Source: Xenorhabdus indica
GTDB taxonomy: Bacteria > Pseudomonadota > Gammaproteobacteria > Enterobacterales > Enterobacteriaceae
NCBI RefSeq assembly: GCF_014467235.1
Contig: NZ_NKHP01000014.1
Span: 52,608-116,607, forward strand
Direction: 5' to 3'
DNA: 64,000 nucleotides
The position numbers were made by a program, and so were the translations under genes. Of this stretch, positions 55,282 to 64,000 are shown in pieces. The notes below the pieces were generated by a model that was not told the DNA's origin, did not search any database, and saw only the letters and a program-made list of their open reading frames with translations. Positions within the stretch are counted from its first letter, which is position 1. Every line of letters begins with the position of its first letter.

Positions 55282-55311
55282 ATGAATACAAAAAGTAACC
55301 AAGGTCATAAT

Positions 55312-56379
55312 ATGTCAAATAGGGAAAATCAAATACTGCAAATTTTAAAACGAGACCCTTTTATCCAACAGCAAGAAATTGCAGATATTCTTGGAATTAG
55401 TCGCTCGTGTGTTGCAGGACATATTATGAATCTAAGTAAAAAAGGTTATATCAAAGGGAAAGGTTATATTTTGTCCAATGATGTTTATGCTGTTACGATT
55501 GGAGCAACTAATATAGATATAACCAGCTATACCTTTGCTAAAATAGTATTTGATGATTCCAACCCAGGGAAAATAATCTCGACCCCCGGTGGGGTCGGGA
55601 GAAATATCGCTCAGAATATTGCTGCATTAAAAAATGAAAGTTATTTAATTTCTGTCGTTGGCAACGACCAACATGGTAAGCTTCTGTCAGAACAAACAAA
55701 ATTATCTGGCGTTAATATTAAATATTTACATAAGCTGGATGATGAAAAAACATCAATCTGCAATTCATTTATTGATGAAAATGGAAAGTGTATCATATCT
55801 GTAAATGATATGAGCATTCTGAATAAACTTACTCCCTCATTACTGACTCAATCTAAAAAACTTATCCAAAATGCCAGTGTATTAGTTCTTGATTGCAATT
55901 TATCTCAGGAATCATTGGAATGGATATTCAACCACGCTAATAATGTTCCGATTTTTGTTGATACTGTTTCCACCTTCAAAGCATCTAATATCCGCCATTG
56001 GCTATCCTATATCCATACTCTGAAACCTAATCGCTCCGAAGCCAAAATACTCAGTGGTATTGAGATTGAAACATTGGAGGACGCAGCCATTGCTGCATCT
56101 TGGTTTCATCAACAGGGTGTCCAACGAATAATTTTAAGTATGGATGCTGAAGGTGTGTATTATAGTGAATTAGATAATAAAGCAGGCTATTCACGCGCAT
56201 TAATGAGTAATGTCGTCAATACAAATGGAGCCGGTGATGCGATGATGGCAGGGCTTGCTCACTGCTGGCTGGCCGGAATGACACTGGAAGATAGTGTTCA
56301 ATTTTCTCAACAATGTTCTGCTTTTACCCTGTCATCAGAAAATATCGATATTTTCCCCAATAAATTTAAACATCGGTAG
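55312..56379 (+). CDS. PfkB-family sugar/nucleoside kinase with N-terminal HTH (YeiI/PsuK-like)
   Basis: 355 residues. N-terminal winged HTH (NREN-QILQILKRDPFIQQQEIADILGISRSCVAGHIMNLSKKGYIKGKGYIL) and ribokinase fold with GGVGRNIAQNIAAL and the catalytic NTNGAGDAMMAGLAHCW. Closely parallels E. coli YeiI over its length (MNNREKEILAIL start). Enzymes of this group phosphorylate sugars or pseudouridine. ATG at 55312 is chosen over 55282 because AAGG lies upstream and the alignment starts there. C-terminal end is about eight residues shorter than YeiI. Alone, no pseudouridine lyase next to it. Confidence 0.87.
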   Translation: MSNRENQILQILKRDPFIQQQEIADILGISRSCVAGHIMNLSKKGYIKGKGYILSNDVYAVTIGATNIDITSYTFAKIVFDDSNPGKIISTPGGVGRNIAQNIAALKNESYLISVVGNDQHGKLLSEQTKLSGVNIKYLHKLDDEKTSICNSFIDENGKCIISVNDMSILNKLTPSLLTQSKKLIQNASVLVLDCNLSQESLEWIFNHANNVPIFVDTVSTFKASNIRHWLSYIHTLKPNRSEAKILSGIEIETLEDAAIAASWFHQQGVQRIILSMDAEGVYYSELDNKAGYSRALMSNVVNTNGAGDAMMAGLAHCWLAGMTLEDSVQFSQQCSAFTLSSENIDIFPNKFKHR

Positions 56380-56391
56380 CCTTGTTTGGTA

Positions 56392-56838
56392 TCAATTTTT
56401 TTCATAAACATCTGGACGAAATATTTGCCAGACAAAATTTTCACGATTAACAGGAGAATAGCCAAACTTTTCGTATAACCAATGCGCGGATGAAGTCACC
56501 AGCATTATTCTTCGTAATCGTTGAATAATAGGGTGAGATTGGCAACATGTCATTAACCAGCTTCCTAGCTGCTGTTTTTGATATTCTTCTAATATATAAA
56601 CATCGCACAGGTATCCAAAAGTTGAAAAATCTGTCACGAATCTAGCAAACCCTATCTGCACGTTCTTGTCATACAATCCAAATGCCAGACTGTTTTCAAT
56701 AGAGCACCGTACTGTTTCGAGATCAATTCCTTTAGCCCAATGAGAATGTGTAAGAAACTGGTGGATAGTCGTGATATCTAATAGTGATTTATCTGTTGAA
56801 ACTCGATAGTTTTCTTTTTCCCAATATAGATTTTGCAC
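56392..56838 (-). CDS. GNAT family N-acetyltransferase
   Basis: 148 residues. Typical small GNAT: GFARFVTDFSTFGYLCDVYILEEYQKQQLGSWLMTCC (acetyl-CoA Q-x-x-G-x-G/A variant) and the aromatic C-terminal SSAHWLYEKFGYSP. Substrate unknown. A degenerate relative of its C-terminus lies at 9363-9473. Convergent with the kinase gene, 12 bases apart. Confidence 0.85.
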   Translation of the reverse strand: MQNLYWEKENYRVSTDKSLLDITTIHQFLTHSHWAKGIDLETVRCSIENSLAFGLYDKNVQIGFARFVTDFSTFGYLCDVYILEEYQKQQLGSWLMTCCQSHPIIQRLRRIMLVTSSAHWLYEKFGYSPVNRENFVWQIFRPDVYEKN

Positions 56839-57229
56839 TATATTTTTCCCTTAAAATATTTATAACCATTTATAAATTGTATAAGGAATCACTTAAGTTT
56901 TTTGTGTAAACCTTAACATTTTTATTTATATTCATAATAATTAGTTAAATTTCTGTAAAGAGATTTTTTGATAAAAAGGGTTTTAATAATCCGAACTTCT
57001 TCATTATGACCCAATTCTTTCTATTCTTGTATGCTTGGGAATATTCTGTTGGTGGTGGGATGTATGATAATTCCAGAGTGTATCGATTAGACATCTGTGT
57101 TTAGATGCCGGAAGATCCAATTTGGAATCAACACTATGTTGCGGGTTATTATTGATGAGTGATTCACCGAATTACACCCGCAACTTTCTGTGGATTGAAA
57201 TTATTCTGTTCAATGCGACTGACTCAGAC
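56839..57229. other. Intergenic, no recognisable gene
   Basis: About 390 bases leading into the decayed region. A short frame (MPEDPIWNQHYVAGYY) near 57105 is too short to judge. No hairpin or repeat noted. Confidence 0.35.
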
Positions 57230-57415
57230 TTAAGCGGCTCTCACTATATAATTGAATGCCACATTATGAGGTCGTGTTTCGTTATCACCAGCCATTCCAA
57301 TAGATTTATCTTCACTTGTACTACCTAATCTATTGACACAAATAGGTATTTTACCGCGAATTAGATCGGCATCATCATTAGTAGTCGTAGGACTGTTTGT
57401 GGTTTTGATGGTCAT
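57230..57415 (-). pseudogene. Tail-fibre tip C-terminal remnant
   Basis: 61 codons ending GDNETRPHNVAFNYIVRAA, almost the same as the end of the H tip (GGNETRPRNIAFLYIVKAA) and cassette 4. Upstream text is unrelated. A broken copy of a tail-fibre tip, 27 kb from the fibre locus, beside an IS1 remnant. Confidence 0.65.
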
Positions 57416-57435
57416 GTTCCCAATAGTTAGATCGG

Positions 57436-58034
57436 TTAAACAAGGTAGTATTCACGCTCGATGAACGTGCCTATCACTTTATCGTGCATTTCTTCGGATT
57501 TAGAATAGTCTATAGTTTTTCGATTCAGTCTCTTGATGCGAATACGCAGGGTGAGATTGGTTCTTTCGATACGTTGAGTCAATGCCTTTCCTGTGAGATG
57601 TTTTTCCTCAGGAAGGCAATCATAAACGGGCATAATTATCCGTACAGTAGAACGGGATATCGAAAGGAGACAGAAGAGCCAGCAATTTTTCCAACGTTTT
57701 CCTGCTGCGATCATCCAAGACATGTGCGATGACTCGCTTCATATTCGGTTCCCAGGCATACCAGAGCCAACACTGATGACAAACGACCCTTGCTCGTCTA
57801 TTTCACCGATAATCTGAATGTCACTCCCTACCAGTGGCACGTGGTTACGTTTCTTGGCGTGAGTTTTTTCGTGTGCGAATGACCGTGTTAATACCGACCT
57901 TCAGAACGCGAGCGGTATCCCTGACACCGGCGTTATTGATTGTCATATCAATAATCTGCTCTTTCATGCCGGGATGACAGGCTTGATAGGTATAGGTCAG
58001 TTGAAACGTTTTACGGCAGGCATAACAGTGATAA
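57436..58034 (-). mobile_element. IS1-family element, degenerate
   Basis: Minus strand reads InsA-like (TYQACHPGMKEQIIDMTINNAGVRDTARVLKVGIN) and InsB-like ALLSPFDI, RIERTNLTLRIRIKRL and MHDKVIGTFIEREYYLV, interrupted by frame changes and stops. The C-terminal InsB portion (57436-57723) is the best preserved. Recognised from InsA/InsB conserved motifs; terminal inverted repeats were not found. Not transposition-competent. Confidence 0.75.
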
Positions 58035-58088
58035 CAGGGTGCCCAGTACGTCCTTTTCCATGTCCTTTCACCACATCACATCCGGCGC

Positions 58089-58634
58089 ATGGAGTTACGC
58101 CAGCTCCAGCGGGGCGACATCGACTTCGAACGTGGTGCGGTAGTGGTGAATCAGGGCAAAGAGAATAAAGATCGGGTTGTGCCTATCGGTGAGCGGGCGC
58201 TGGGCTGGCTGAAGCGCTATCTGGAACATGTCCGGCCTCAGTTGGCTGCACAGTACGACAGCGGCTACTTGTTTATCTCACAAAAGGGCAGGCCTCTGAG
58301 TCTGGGGCATCTGACGCAGATCGCAGGCAAAGCCATCCGTCAACAGGCACAGCTGGACAAACCGGGCGCCTGCCATCTGTTCCGGCACTCAATGGCCACA
58401 CAAATGCTGGATAACGGTGCCGATATCCGGCATATCCAGGCGATGCTGGGGCATGAGAAGATCAACACAACCCAGATCTATACGCGGGTCGCCATCAAAC
58501 AGTTAAAGCGGGTGCATCAGCAGCCGAACGCCGACACCGAGCCACCGGAGAGCTGCTCATGCACTGAACCTGCGGAAATTACCGTATCAGACCGACACCA
58601 CGATGGCAGCGGACAGCCCGATAATCCCCGTTGA
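58089..58634 (+). pseudogene. Tyrosine recombinase (integrase) C-terminal fragment
   Basis: 181 codons. Reads IRRMELRQLQRGDIDFERGAVVVNQGKENKDRVVPIGERA, the integron/plasmid-type recombinase catalytic core with the first Arg in the preceding I-R-R-M-E-L-R. The second box HLFRHSMATQMLDNGADIRHIQAMLGHEKINTTQIYTR has H-x-x-R, H and the nucleophile Tyr. The N-terminal arm-binding domain is missing, cut next to the IS1 remnant. GC content is clearly higher than its neighbours, a sign of separate origin. Not expected to be functional as it stands. Confidence 0.8.
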
Positions 58635-58704
58635 GTTCGCTGGGTGCGGAGCAGGGGCAGACCGTGACCGGACTGCCCGGAAGCATCGGCGTAGGCGGGG
58701 GTAA

Positions 58705-59239
58705 ATGGGCAATCTGCATTATGTCTGGCGCCCCCGCTGTTCGGCATCGCTGGGTGGGGTGAATCCTTATGGGTATGTGTATAATCCGGTATCTTGGGTT
58801 GATCCTCTGGGGCTGGCAGGTGGAAAAGGAAACAAAGGGGAACCTGTAAAACCTAAAACTCCAGAAGTGGTTGAGTTAGACCCTAAAACCATTAGATTTA
58901 GCCAAAACTCAGTTAATGGTGCTGCTGACATAACTCAAAGCATGAAGAATAAAGGTTGGGCTGGAGATCCAATTGATGTAGTTAGAATGAAAAGATGGCG
59001 GGCTGACAACAATAGATAACACTAGGGTTTTAGCTGCATCAAGAGCTGGTGTTAATGTTAAAGCTCGAATTCATGATGGTTCATCACCACTGCCAACAGA
59101 ATTTGTCGAACGTTTTACAACCAGAAAAGGCACTCCATCAACATGGGAAGAAGCTATTAATCTTCGCATAGGAAAACAAAGTGCAGGATATAGAAATAGA
59201 TATCCTGATGGTTCACCTGTTATAGGATCTCTTGATTAG
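58705..59239 (+). pseudogene. Orphan Rhs C-terminal toxin tip, frameshifted
   Basis: Begins with the conserved Rhs core end GGVNPYGYVYNPVSWVDPLGLAGG after a scrambled segment, followed by a variable toxin tip: FSQNSVNGAADITQSMKNKGWAGDPIDVVRMK. At about 59000, AAAA in place of AAA shifts the frame. The second part continues as DGGLTTIDNTRVLAASRAGV and KARIHDGSSPLP... to WEEAINLRIGKQSAGYRNRYPDGSPVIGSLD, stop at 59237-59239. G-x-G-D-P-I-D-V-V-R-M-x-D-G resembles ParB/Srx-like nuclease toxin domains. The remainder of the Rhs gene is absent. Confidence 0.7.
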
Positions 59240-59240
59240 T

Positions 59241-59594
59241 ATGGAACAACTATTAACAAAATCAGAACTTCCAGAATGGTTTTCTTATCCACATGAATTT
59301 ACAAGGATAGTTGAACAAAACTTACTCGACTTTGATCCTTGGATCATTTTGGAAGGAGAACGGCTTAGAGTTCGCTTTGATGGCTTGAAAAAAAGATATC
59401 CAAATAGAGATATTATTCCTTTCGCTCGTCGAGAAGATAATGATGATGTCGCTTGTTGGGATAAAGCTAATCCCAACCAAGTTGTTATCATTCATGATTT
59501 TTCAAGTGAAGGGTATGAAAACGTGGGTAACTTTGAGTCATTTTGGGACTGGCTTAGAGCTGCCTTAGAAGCAACTATCGAATACGATGAATAA
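59241..59594 (+). CDS. SUKH (SMI1/KNR4) family immunity protein
   Basis: 117 residues starting MEQLLTKSELPEWFSYPHEFTRIV. The acidic SUKH-like fold is suggested by W-I-I-L-E-G-E-R and the terminal VVIIHDFSSEGYENVGNFESFWDWLRAALEA. It begins one base after the toxin-tip stop, the usual spacing for Rhs immunity genes. The ORF is intact while the toxin frame is shifted, as expected when immunity is retained against kin. A strong terminator follows. Confidence 0.8.
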   Translation: MEQLLTKSELPEWFSYPHEFTRIVEQNLLDFDPWIILEGERLRVRFDGLKKRYPNRDIIPFARREDNDDVACWDKANPNQVVIIHDFSSEGYENVGNFESFWDWLRAALEATIEYDE

Positions 59595-59610
59595 ATACTG
59601 ATATATTGAA

Positions 59611-59644
59611 AAAGCCGGAAAGATCCGCGTGATCTTCCGGCTTT
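59611..59644 (+). terminator. Terminator after the immunity gene
   Basis: Stem AAAGCCGGAA-GATC with GATC-TTCCGGCTTT (one bulged A) followed by CTTCTTTTTT. Confidence 0.75.
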
Positions 59645-59801
59645 CTTCTTTTTTAAGAGCCGCTCATGAAGGCCGAAAAATAACTGGAAAAAGTCTGAAA
59701 CCAGTTTCTAAAAACGGCAAGGGAAACAAGAATCAGTGCGAATGATCCAGAAAGTGGGTTTACGAGTTTCTCATTGGTAAAACCCACTGCATCCAGTAAT
59801 A

Positions 59802-61475
59802 TCACTGAACTATTACGGTACTGTCGTCCTTGATAAGAAGTCGACCATTTTCCAGCTTGATACAATGATCAGCCAAGTGGAAAAAGCGATCGTCGTGTGT
59901 AATAGCCAGTACTGCTTTACCGCGTGCTGCTAATTCGGGCAGTAATTCCTGATAGAATACGGTCTTAAACAGTGGATCCTGATCAGCAGCCCATTCATCG
60001 AATAGGTAAAATGGCCGGTCTTCCAAATAAGCAACCACCAAGGCGAGGCGTTTTCGTTGTCCCAGTGATAAATCACGGGTTGAGAAACAACCATTTTCAA
60101 TCTTTACCTTGTGATCTAAATGTAGTTTAGCGAGCAACGCGTTAGCACGCGCATCTAATGTCGAATCTGCATCACTCAAGCCTACCAATGTTTCGAAAAG
60201 GTGAAAATCAGAGAAAATCGCTGAAAATAATTGTCGGTAGTTTGCTCTATTGCTGTCAGTGATGGCATGTCCATCAACAGTAATGACACCGCTTTCTGGT
60301 GTATAGAGGCCAACTAATAGCTTGGCGAGTGTCGTTTTACCACTGCCGTTACCACCAATCAGAAAAGTAATTTCTCCTCTTTTAAGTTCCATATCAATGG
60401 AACCAAGTTGGAATACTTCATCTTCTCTCTCTCGATAATAGCTGTGGGTAATGCCAGACAAGTGTAGTGAGTGAACTTCACCGAACTCGTCAGCACAGAT
60501 TTGCGGGCCAAAGTAATCTTGTTCATTCAATTCAGAAAGTATATTTCCGATGCGATTCAGCGATACACGAGCTGCATTCAGTGCTGGGATACTGTTGAGT
60601 AGCCCATCCAAAGGCATCAGCATAAACAGAAAGATAATCAAATAGCCAGCCAGAGTCGTTGTTTCAAGGCCTGGTATCACAGTCGGGGCAAATATTACCA
60701 CGCCTAAAAACACATAAAATAAGAAGAGGATCCAGCCAGCGCCAAAGGCATAAACACTAAAAGCACGAGTACGATGCTGGCGTACCGCATCAATCTCGCT
60801 GCCAAGCGAGTGGGTAAAAAAAGATTGAGCACGTGAGAAGTGTAACTTCAACTCTTTCGCACCAGAAAATAAGGCGTTGAAGTGATTGAAGAGACGGTCT
60901 TGCGCCTTACCCGCTTCCTTGAATGAATTGATCGCTCTGGTTCCGCCAAGGCTGTAACCGAGTGAGCCAATGATGACCACAACCAATGCCAAGAAGAACA
61001 CGGGCCAGGACAACCAAGCCAGATAACTGAGGCAGCCTAGTACGATCGAACCCTGCATTATGATATTGGGTAAGGTGAAGAATAACATTGATACATTAGT
61101 TGCATCATCTGTGATAATAGATTGACCTCGAGATGAACCAAGCAGTTCAATCTGGCGAAAGGGGGCACGCGCAACGCGTTCTGAAATAAGTTGGCGCATC
61201 TTCGCCATTGTATTCTGGCTTAATTTAGCGAAAATCACGCCACTCAGTATGCGACAGGTAATAGCCAGCACAGCCAGGATACCAAAATACCAAGCGAGCA
61301 AAGAATAGTTATCATTGGGGATTGTCACTGCTCTGTTAATTAGAGTAATCAAAGAGACGCTGGAAATACCATTGACGATACTAGCAAAAACAGCAATGGC
61401 AAGTGCCCAGCGCGAACGGTACAAAAGTGAGAGTAAGATCTGATGGGCTGGTTGTTTTATTGTCGAAGTGTTCAT
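59802..61475 (-). CDS. Cyclic-peptide export ABC transporter (SyrD/PvdE-like)
   Basis: 557 residues. Five to six N-terminal membrane helices (residues about 15-290), then an ATPase with Walker A GGNGSGKTTL, Q-loop, signature LSLGQRKRLALV and Walker B FYLFDEWAADQDP. Family of fused exporters for NRPS-made peptides (SyrD, PvdE, YojI). It lies directly downstream of an NRPS gene on the same strand with a 187-base gap and a terminator between them. Likely exports the NRPS product. Confidence 0.9.
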   Translation of the reverse strand: MNTSTIKQPAHQILLSLLYRSRWALAIAVFASIVNGISSVSLITLINRAVTIPNDNYSLLAWYFGILAVLAITCRILSGVIFAKLSQNTMAKMRQLISERVARAPFRQIELLGSSRGQSIITDDATNVSMLFFTLPNIIMQGSIVLGCLSYLAWLSWPVFFLALVVVIIGSLGYSLGGTRAINSFKEAGKAQDRLFNHFNALFSGAKELKLHFSRAQSFFTHSLGSEIDAVRQHRTRAFSVYAFGAGWILFLFYVFLGVVIFAPTVIPGLETTTLAGYLIIFLFMLMPLDGLLNSIPALNAARVSLNRIGNILSELNEQDYFGPQICADEFGEVHSLHLSGITHSYYREREDEVFQLGSIDMELKRGEITFLIGGNGSGKTTLAKLLVGLYTPESGVITVDGHAITDSNRANYRQLFSAIFSDFHLFETLVGLSDADSTLDARANALLAKLHLDHKVKIENGCFSTRDLSLGQRKRLALVVAYLEDRPFYLFDEWAADQDPLFKTVFYQELLPELAARGKAVLAITHDDRFFHLADHCIKLENGRLLIKDDSTVIVQ

Positions 61476-61619
61476 TTATAGTCCATAAATTATGTGCATA
61501 ACTAGCTGGTGTATCTATCCTTTTTGGTGAATAACATACTGAGGAATCACTTGATATCAGGTAAGCAAATTCCTATGTCACTACACCTAAAGACCAGATT
61601 GGTTAGAAAGCGATAAAAT

Positions 61620-61639
61620 GCCAGCCCCGCAAGGCTGGC
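61620..61639 (-). terminator. Terminator after the NRPS gene
   Basis: 7-bp stem GCCAGCC with GGCTGGC, 6-base loop, and ATTTTATC after it on the minus strand. Confidence 0.5.
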
Positions 61640-61662
61640 TAAAGTCATAGCGTTGAGTCACT

Positions 61663-64000
61663 TTACTTCATGAAGTGCCTTTCAAGATTAGGGTTATTAA
61701 CATAATCCAACTCTTCCCATAACCAAGTGGCAAATTGTTTAACTTGTGGGTTGGACAGCATAGTCATGTGATTACCAGATACGATCATCGTATTTAGCTG
61801 AGTGACATGTTTGGACCACATATTTTTGCGGTTTTCTGTTTCATCAACGTCTCCTTCTTTGGCGTTAATCAGATGAGCGAGGCCTTCATAGCGGGCAGAA
61901 GGTGTATAATTTGTATTCAAATTAGCTTGCATAACCTGAACGATACCTTGCAACAGTGACATCGATGCATGCGCAGGGAAAATACCGACATTCACCAACG
62001 TTCTCAGCAGGAGCTGAATCTGCTCATCTGATTCCTGGTTTTCGAAGTCTTGTCTCGTAAACGGTAATGGTTGAGTCAGCATCATGTTGTAGATATCGAT
62101 CAATTTCATGAATGTTTCAACACGACCAACAGCTTTCGGAACACTATCCTGTAAGTCAGGGGCTCTGCTATCAACGAGTATAAGATCGGTCACTCTTTCT
62201 CCTTGTGCCTGTAGTTGTAACGCAATCTCAAAGGCTATCCAACCGCCGAAGGAATGACCTAGCAGGTGATAAGGGCCATGAGGTTGCATTTGACGGATCG
62301 CTTGAACATAAGCATGAGCCGTACCTTCAACGCTGATATAAGGAGGAAGATGTGACTCTATTAGGCCACGAGACTGTAAAGCGTGTACAGGTAGCTGGGA
62401 CGGAAGTGACAATGCCAATGCAATAAAACTGGAGGCACTGGCACCTGCACCAGGAATACAGAAAAGCGGGGGAATAGAGGCAGTCCCTTTTTGGATAATG
62501 ACACCTGGAGCATAGGAAGTAGGCAGCAAATGCTCAGTGATCGAATCGACCAATTGATTGATCAAAGGTTGTTGCATGATAGTGCTATGAGTTCCACCAA
62601 TAGGATGAAGTACAGAATGCTCTCCGACAATATCACGCCAACCACGCCAAGAGTCGTACCCAGAAGGTAACTTATCTGCTGTATAGAGATAGATGGGTAA
62701 CGATGATGCGGGAGCAATATAGCTGCGACCAAATTGTAAAATGGTTCTTTGGGTATCGATACGAAGGAGGACATCCTCTTTTGTAATACCCATTGGCAGC
62801 CACTGGCGTTCTTCACAAAAAGCAAGAACTTCGTTCAAGTCTTTAATATGATAAAGTTTATCAAAGTCGGGCTCATCAACAATGTCCATATGATCACGTA
62901 AGTAATTAATAATCATATCGATATCTTTCTGCGTATTATTTATCGATTTGTTGACATCAATATCAAGTTCATGACTATATCCACTTGCAGTATCAATTTT
63001 GAGCCCGCTCAAGTTATAGGAATCGATCATTCCAAGATATTTGACTTCCTCACCACTGTTAATCAATTGCAAAGCCATCTCGTAAACAATAACCCCCCCG
63101 ATTGACCAACCTGCAAGGTAATAGGGGCCATGGGGTTGAACCCGACGAATAGCCTGGATATGGCAAGCGGCCAGCTCTTCAATAGACGTTGGTGGATTTT
63201 CTATTGTGTGGAAGCCCAGTGCCTGTAACCCATAGACAGGTAATTCTGACGGTAGCAAAGTGGCTAGTAGCGAATAAGCCAGCGGATCACCTGTGGTTTC
63301 GTGTACCAAGAATAATGGCGGTAAACTGCCTGAAGGGCTTAACGGCACAGGATTCGCGTCAAAAGGCGAACTTGGTTTGATTGAGACATCGCTACTATTG
63401 CTACTATCGTTACTATCGCTAATAGCCAGAGCCAAATCATATAACGTCGGGTGAGAGAATAAAGTCGCCAACGAAATCTCCATACCTTGCTGACTTACGC
63501 AATTCAGTAATTGCACGGCTAACAGCGAATGACCGCCTAGCTCAAAGAAATGGTCATGACGGCCGACACGTTCCAGCCCCAACAGTTCCTGCCAAATCTG
63601 CGCCAACATGGTTTCAACCTCACCCTGCGGCGGTTCATAGCCACGCGACACCATGGCCAACTGGTCAGGGGCAGGCAGTGCCTTGCGGTCGAGTTTGCCG
63701 TTAGCGGTAAGCGGGAAAGTGTCAATCATGACAAAGGCGCCGGGCAGCATATACTCAGCCAAATGCTGTGCCAGTTCCTGACGCAAGTCAGCCGGCACCA
63801 GTTCAACCCCGGACTGGGGCCGGAGGTAAGCCACCAGACGGATATCACCGGCGATATCTTCGCGGGCGATAACAACCGCTTCCTGCACGCCAGTACACTG
63901 AACCAGACGCGCTTCAATTTCCCCCAGCTCAATACGGAAGCCGCGGATCTTGACCTGAAAGTCGTTGCGGCCGAGGTATTCGATACTGCCATCCGGCAAC
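61663..64000 (-). CDS. Nonribosomal peptide synthetase 3' end with tandem thioesterases
   Basis: 778 residues visible; the 5' part lies beyond the window. Order: end of an adenylation domain (A8 GRNDFQVKIRGFRIELGEIE; A10 NGKLDRKALP), a carrier domain with phosphopantetheine Ser (FFELGGHSLLAVQLL, about residue 150), then two type I thioesterase domains. TE1 has GWSIGG with Asp in GMIDSYN and His in GGTHSTIMQQ. TE2 has GHSFGG with Asp in ILVDSRAP and His in SGNHMTMLS. Both look catalytically complete. Tandem TEs occur in lysobactin- and arthrofactin-type assembly lines. Needs a PPTase such as the one at 1599-2339. The ABC exporter follows. Confidence 0.93.
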   Translation of the reverse strand, partial: LPDGSIEYLGRNDFQVKIRGFRIELGEIEARLVQCTGVQEAVVIAREDIAGDIRLVAYLRPQSGVELVPADLRQELAQHLAEYMLPGAFVMIDTFPLTANGKLDRKALPAPDQLAMVSRGYEPPQGEVETMLAQIWQELLGLERVGRHDHFFELGGHSLLAVQLLNCVSQQGMEISLATLFSHPTLYDLALAISDSNDSSNSSDVSIKPSSPFDANPVPLSPSGSLPPLFLVHETTGDPLAYSLLATLLPSELPVYGLQALGFHTIENPPTSIEELAACHIQAIRRVQPHGPYYLAGWSIGGVIVYEMALQLINSGEEVKYLGMIDSYNLSGLKIDTASGYSHELDIDVNKSINNTQKDIDMIINYLRDHMDIVDEPDFDKLYHIKDLNEVLAFCEERQWLPMGITKEDVLLRIDTQRTILQFGRSYIAPASSLPIYLYTADKLPSGYDSWRGWRDIVGEHSVLHPIGGTHSTIMQQPLINQLVDSITEHLLPTSYAPGVIIQKGTASIPPLFCIPGAGASASSFIALALSLPSQLPVHALQSRGLIESHLPPYISVEGTAHAYVQAIRQMQPHGPYHLLGHSFGGWIAFEIALQLQAQGERVTDLILVDSRAPDLQDSVPKAVGRVETFMKLIDIYNMMLTQPLPFTRQDFENQESDEQIQLLLRTLVNVGIFPAHASMSLLQGIVQVMQANLNTNYTPSARYEGLAHLINAKEGDVDETENRKNMWSKHVTQLNTMIVSGNHMTMLSNPQVKQFATWLWEELDYVNNPNLERHFMK

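Noticed and set aside
59653..59865. Small minus-strand ORF with a hydrophobic C-terminal part overlapping the ABC transporter end.
   Set aside because: It overlaps the transporter 3' end, has no ribosome site, and resembles no family known to me.

Overview
The window is a low-GC enterobacterial chromosome segment that fits the insect-pathogen/nematode-symbiont group Photorhabdus, with Xenorhabdus as the close alternative. Pointers are an isonitrile synthase, Fe/2OG dioxygenase and glycosyltransferase trio of the rhabduscin type, an EntD-like phosphopantetheinyl transferase, a two-partner secretion pair, the end of an NRPS with tandem thioesterases, and a P2-like R-type tail (tailocin) locus. 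Assignments come from reading the sequence and remembered family features; no database search was run.

Layout. 1-11.7 kb: end of a LeuC/LeuD-like dehydratase pair, PPTase, glutathione transferase, cytochrome b561-YceI pair, the isnA-isnB-glycosyltransferase operon, a decayed stretch with ClpP-like and GNAT-like remnants, aqpZ, ecotin and ydcH. 11.8-38.5 kb: a P2/186-type tail locus without head genes, packaging genes, integrase or R/S, read on the minus strand as cI(+), A, dinI-like, X, holin, endolysin, Rz/Rz1, V, W, J, I, H, [fibre cassettes], FI, FII, E/E', T, U, D, ogr. 38.6-48.4 kb: GNAT, bactofilin, an orphan ExsA-like regulator, queH, an SDR and acyl-CoA synthetase divergent pair, cobU-cobS-cobT, and two small pseudogenes. 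48.5-56.8 kb: TpsA/TpsB pair, a YeiI/PsuK-like sugar kinase and another GNAT. 56.8-59.6 kb: a scrap-heap with a tail-fibre tip fragment, IS1 remnant, integrase fragment, and an orphan Rhs toxin tip (frameshifted) with its SUKH-type immunity gene. 59.8-64 kb: peptide-export ABC transporter and the 3' end of an NRPS gene.

The most striking region is 20.1-29.4 kb. The expressed fibre gene H (minus strand) contains a 26-bp Gin/Cin-type crossover site at codons for K-N-L-G-L-T-E. An exact copy lies in inverted orientation 9.3 kb away, and three more related sites lie between. Four promoterless fibre-tip cassettes begin in frame at these sites (three on plus, one on minus), two of them with their own assembly chaperone. 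The set looks like a multi-site inversion switch for tailocin host range. Two glycosyltransferase genes (a GT25 type and a GT4-like type) ride inside the invertible segment, which raises the possibility that fibre choice and surface glycosylation are coupled. No invertase gene is in the window.

The tail locus looks live. Ogr-type TGT-N12-ACA sites sit upstream of X, V and FI, a slippery heptamer for the E/E' -1 frameshift is intact, the four-gene lysis set is present, and a consensus LexA box precedes the dinI-like operon. The tape-measure protein contains 28 tandem 18-residue repeats.
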